Part shown: positions 4,761-6,142 of the stretch, in pieces
How the letters are laid out: each line of letters opens with the position of its first letter
Numbering within the stretch: the stretch's first letter is position 1
Assembly (NCBI GenBank): GCA_030595135.1
Contig: JAUVDU010000108.1
Location: 1-6,142, forward strand
Source: Deltaproteobacteria bacterium
GTDB lineage: Bacteria; Desulfobacterota; Anaeroferrophillalia; Anaeroferrophillales; Tharpellaceae
Direction of reading: 5' to 3'
Length of the DNA stretch: 6,142 nt
Translations under genes and position numbers: made by a program
The notes under the pieces: generated by a model
The model's input: the letters and a program-made list of their open reading frames with translations, nothing else
Told to the model about the DNA's origin: nothing
The model's database searches: none

Positions 4761-5933
4761 ATGGCTGAAGGTAAAATATTGACCATCAACATGGGTCCGC
4801 ATCATCCGGCGACCCACGGGGTCTTACGACTGGTTCTGGAGCTTGATGGCGAAACGATCGTCAAGGTCACGCCCCATATCGGGCATCTGCACCGGGGAAT
4901 CGAAAAGATCGCGGAAAACATGAACTACCAGCAGGTCATCCCCTTGACTGACCGTTTTGACTATACAGCGGCCACCCTTTGTAATGAGGGCTACTGTACG
5001 GCGGTTGAGAAACTTCTGGGAATCGAAGTTCCTAAACGGGCACAGTATATTCGCGTAATCATGGGTGAGTTGGCTCGGATTATGGGACATCACCTCTGGA
5101 TCGGTAGTCATGCGCTTGATATTGGGGCGATGACGGTTGTCTTCTATACCTTTCGTGATCGGGAAATGATCATGAATATGACAGAAGAGGTCTCCGGTTA
5201 CCGGTTAACCCCGTCCTATCTTCGTATCGGCGGTATTGCTCAAGATATCACGCCGCAGTTTATTAAAGATCTGCGCGCCTTTATCAAATGGTTTCCGACA
5301 GCATTGGAAGGCTATAATACCCTGTTGACCGATAATATTATCTGGCGCAAAAGAACCATGGGGATCGGTAAAATTTCCGCAAAAGATGCGATTAATTACG
5401 GTTTGACCGGCCCCTCACTCAGGGGATCCGGGGTCGCCTATGATATCCGCAAAACGATGCCTTACGGTTGTTACAAAGATTTCGATTTTAAGGTTCCCGT
5501 AGGCGATAATGGTGATGTCTATGACCGTTATCTGGTGCGTATGGAAGAGTTTACTCAATCGCTTAATATAATTGAACAAGCTCTTGAAAATCTGCCTGAA
5601 GGGCCGGTTAATGTTGATAATCCCCTGATTTCCAACCCCGATCTCGGAGCTGTGCAGGAAGATATCAGTGCCTTGATTCGGCGTTTCAAGATTCAGTGCC
5701 AGGGGCCGGAGGTTCCGAGTGGTGAAATCTACCACTCGGTCGAAGGGTCGAAGGGTGAACTTGGTTTTTACCTGGTTGGTGATGGTTCGGAGAATCCCTA
5801 CCGCATGAAAGTACGCTCTCCTTGTTTTATTCTGGTTAGCGCCTTAGAGAAGATGATGTTAGGCCATATGCTTGCCGATGCCATCTCGGTTATCGGAAGT
5901 ATTGATATTGTGTTGGGCGAGATTGACCGTTAG
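4761..5933 (+). CDS. nuoD: NADH-quinone oxidoreductase subunit D
   Basis: The 49-kDa-type (Nqo4) subunit that, with NuoB, forms the quinone pocket beside cluster N2. It has 390 residues. Key motifs are GPHHPATHGVLR (12-23), LHRGIEK (43-49) and TDRFDY (63-68). His19 and Tyr68 match the quinone-binding His38 and Tyr87 of Thermus Nqo4; both pairs are 49 residues apart. Later come GELARIMGHHLWIG, RTMGIGKIS, a GPSLRGSGVAYDIRK segment and the C-terminal GSIDIVLGEIDR. ATG 4761 is preferred over TTG 4746 because GAGG (4748-4751) lies 9 nt before it and homology starts there. Like the [NiFe]-hydrogenase large subunit it derives from, it partners NuoB, so the odd N2 ligand in NuoB would sit directly against it. 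NuoD itself shows nothing unusual. Confidence 0.97.
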   Translation: MAEGKILTINMGPHHPATHGVLRLVLELDGETIVKVTPHIGHLHRGIEKIAENMNYQQVIPLTDRFDYTAATLCNEGYCTAVEKLLGIEVPKRAQYIRVIMGELARIMGHHLWIGSHALDIGAMTVVFYTFRDREMIMNMTEEVSGYRLTPSYLRIGGIAQDITPQFIKDLRAFIKWFPTALEGYNTLLTDNIIWRKRTMGIGKISAKDAINYGLTGPSLRGSGVAYDIRKTMPYGCYKDFDFKVPVGDNGDVYDRYLVRMEEFTQSLNIIEQALENLPEGPVNVDNPLISNPDLGAVQEDISALIRRFKIQCQGPEVPSGEIYHSVEGSKGELGFYLVGDGSENPYRMKVRSPCFILVSALEKMMLGHMLADAISVIGSIDIVLGEIDR

Positions 5934-5947
5934 TTTTTAGTGCCTTA

Positions 5948-5960
5948 CAGGCAACGCCTG
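5948..5960 (+). other. Short hairpin after nuoD
   Basis: CAGGC (5948-5952) and GCCTG (5956-5960) can pair around a 3-nt loop. The stem is short and the following sequence (CGTTAGTTTTAAG) has only a weak T-run. It is more likely a processing or stability element, or chance, than a true terminator. Confidence 0.2.
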
Positions 5961-6010
5961 CGTTAGTTTTAAGCGAATATATTGAAGTTACATTGAATGG
6001 GAGTCGGTTA

Positions 6011-6142
6011 ATGGCTGAGATTTTATTTAGTTCCTGGGGCGGTGAAGTAGTTGACAACCGCAACAAAGAAGGCCAGGACTTAGAGCCGGTCAACACTGTT
6101 GAACTGCCGGAATATTTCAGACAGGACGAAGCGGTAAAAGCC
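6011..6142 (+). CDS. Next operon gene, N-terminal 44 codons only, not nuoE-like
   Basis: ATG 6011 follows GGGAG (5999-6003) at 7 nt and opens a frame that runs off the right edge. The product starts MAEILFSSWGGEVVDNRN and continues with a polar, acidic stretch (LEPVNTVELPEYFRQDEA). It has no signal peptide or membrane helix, so it is probably cytoplasmic. Same strand, a 77-nt gap and no terminator place it in the nuo operon. The sequence does not resemble the N-terminus of NuoE, which usually follows nuoD. It may be a different electron-input subunit (inference), but the visible part is too short to assign a family. Confidence 0.75.
   Translation, partial: MAEILFSSWGGEVVDNRNKEGQDLEPVNTVELPEYFRQDEAVKA

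Noticed and set aside
1..6142. CRISPR arrays, tRNA or rRNA genes, insertion sequences.
   Set aside because: No regularly spaced repeats, cloverleaf-like sequences, rRNA motifs or transposase-like frames were seen on either strand.

Overview
The window looks like chromosomal DNA from an anaerobically respiring, deltaproteobacterium-like organism (Desulfobacterota/Desulfuromonadota type). This is inferred from a very large NapC/NrfH-anchored multiheme cytochrome c, separate nuoC and nuoD genes, moderate GC content and probable use of selenocysteine. No taxonomic marker is present, so the assignment is tentative.

Layout. Positions 1-434 hold the start of a minus-strand gene for a small two-helix membrane protein (its 3' end lies outside the window), a possible 21-residue peptide just upstream of it, and a strong hairpin terminator at 363-400. 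Positions 435-2651 (minus) encode a 738-residue membrane-anchored cytochrome with 16 CxxCH motifs, one CX4CH and one CX3CH. Positions 2652-3281 are an AT-rich divergent intergenic region. It holds a sigma54-like promoter for the cytochrome, a 29-bp dyad, a cluster of GTATAC/GTGTAC/TGTAC repeats, a possible 27-codon ORF or gene remnant, and a clear sigma70-type promoter reading into nuo. From 3282 rightwards come nuoA, nuoB, nuoC and nuoD (respiratory complex I), then the first 44 codons of another gene at 6011 that does not look like nuoE.

Main finding. nuoB contains an in-frame TGA at 3740-3742, codon 38. The codon sits exactly at the first cysteine of the invariant Cys-Cys pair that binds the terminal [4Fe-4S] cluster N2. 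The frame is otherwise intact and near consensus on both sides, the spacing to the other two ligand cysteines matches known NuoB exactly, and a strong ribosome binding site lies upstream of the TGA with none suitable after it. A hairpin with a G-containing 6-nt loop begins 16 nt after the TGA, with its loop 24 nt after it. The best reading is a selenocysteine-containing NuoB, in which selenium would replace sulfur as a ligand of N2. A sequencing error or a nonsense mutation is the competing explanation.

How the genes fit together (inference). Complex I reduces the quinone pool from NADH or another donor. The divergently transcribed NapC/NrfH-type cytochrome would oxidise quinol and pass electrons along its heme chain in the periplasm, so the two transcription units could form the input and output of one anaerobic respiratory chain.
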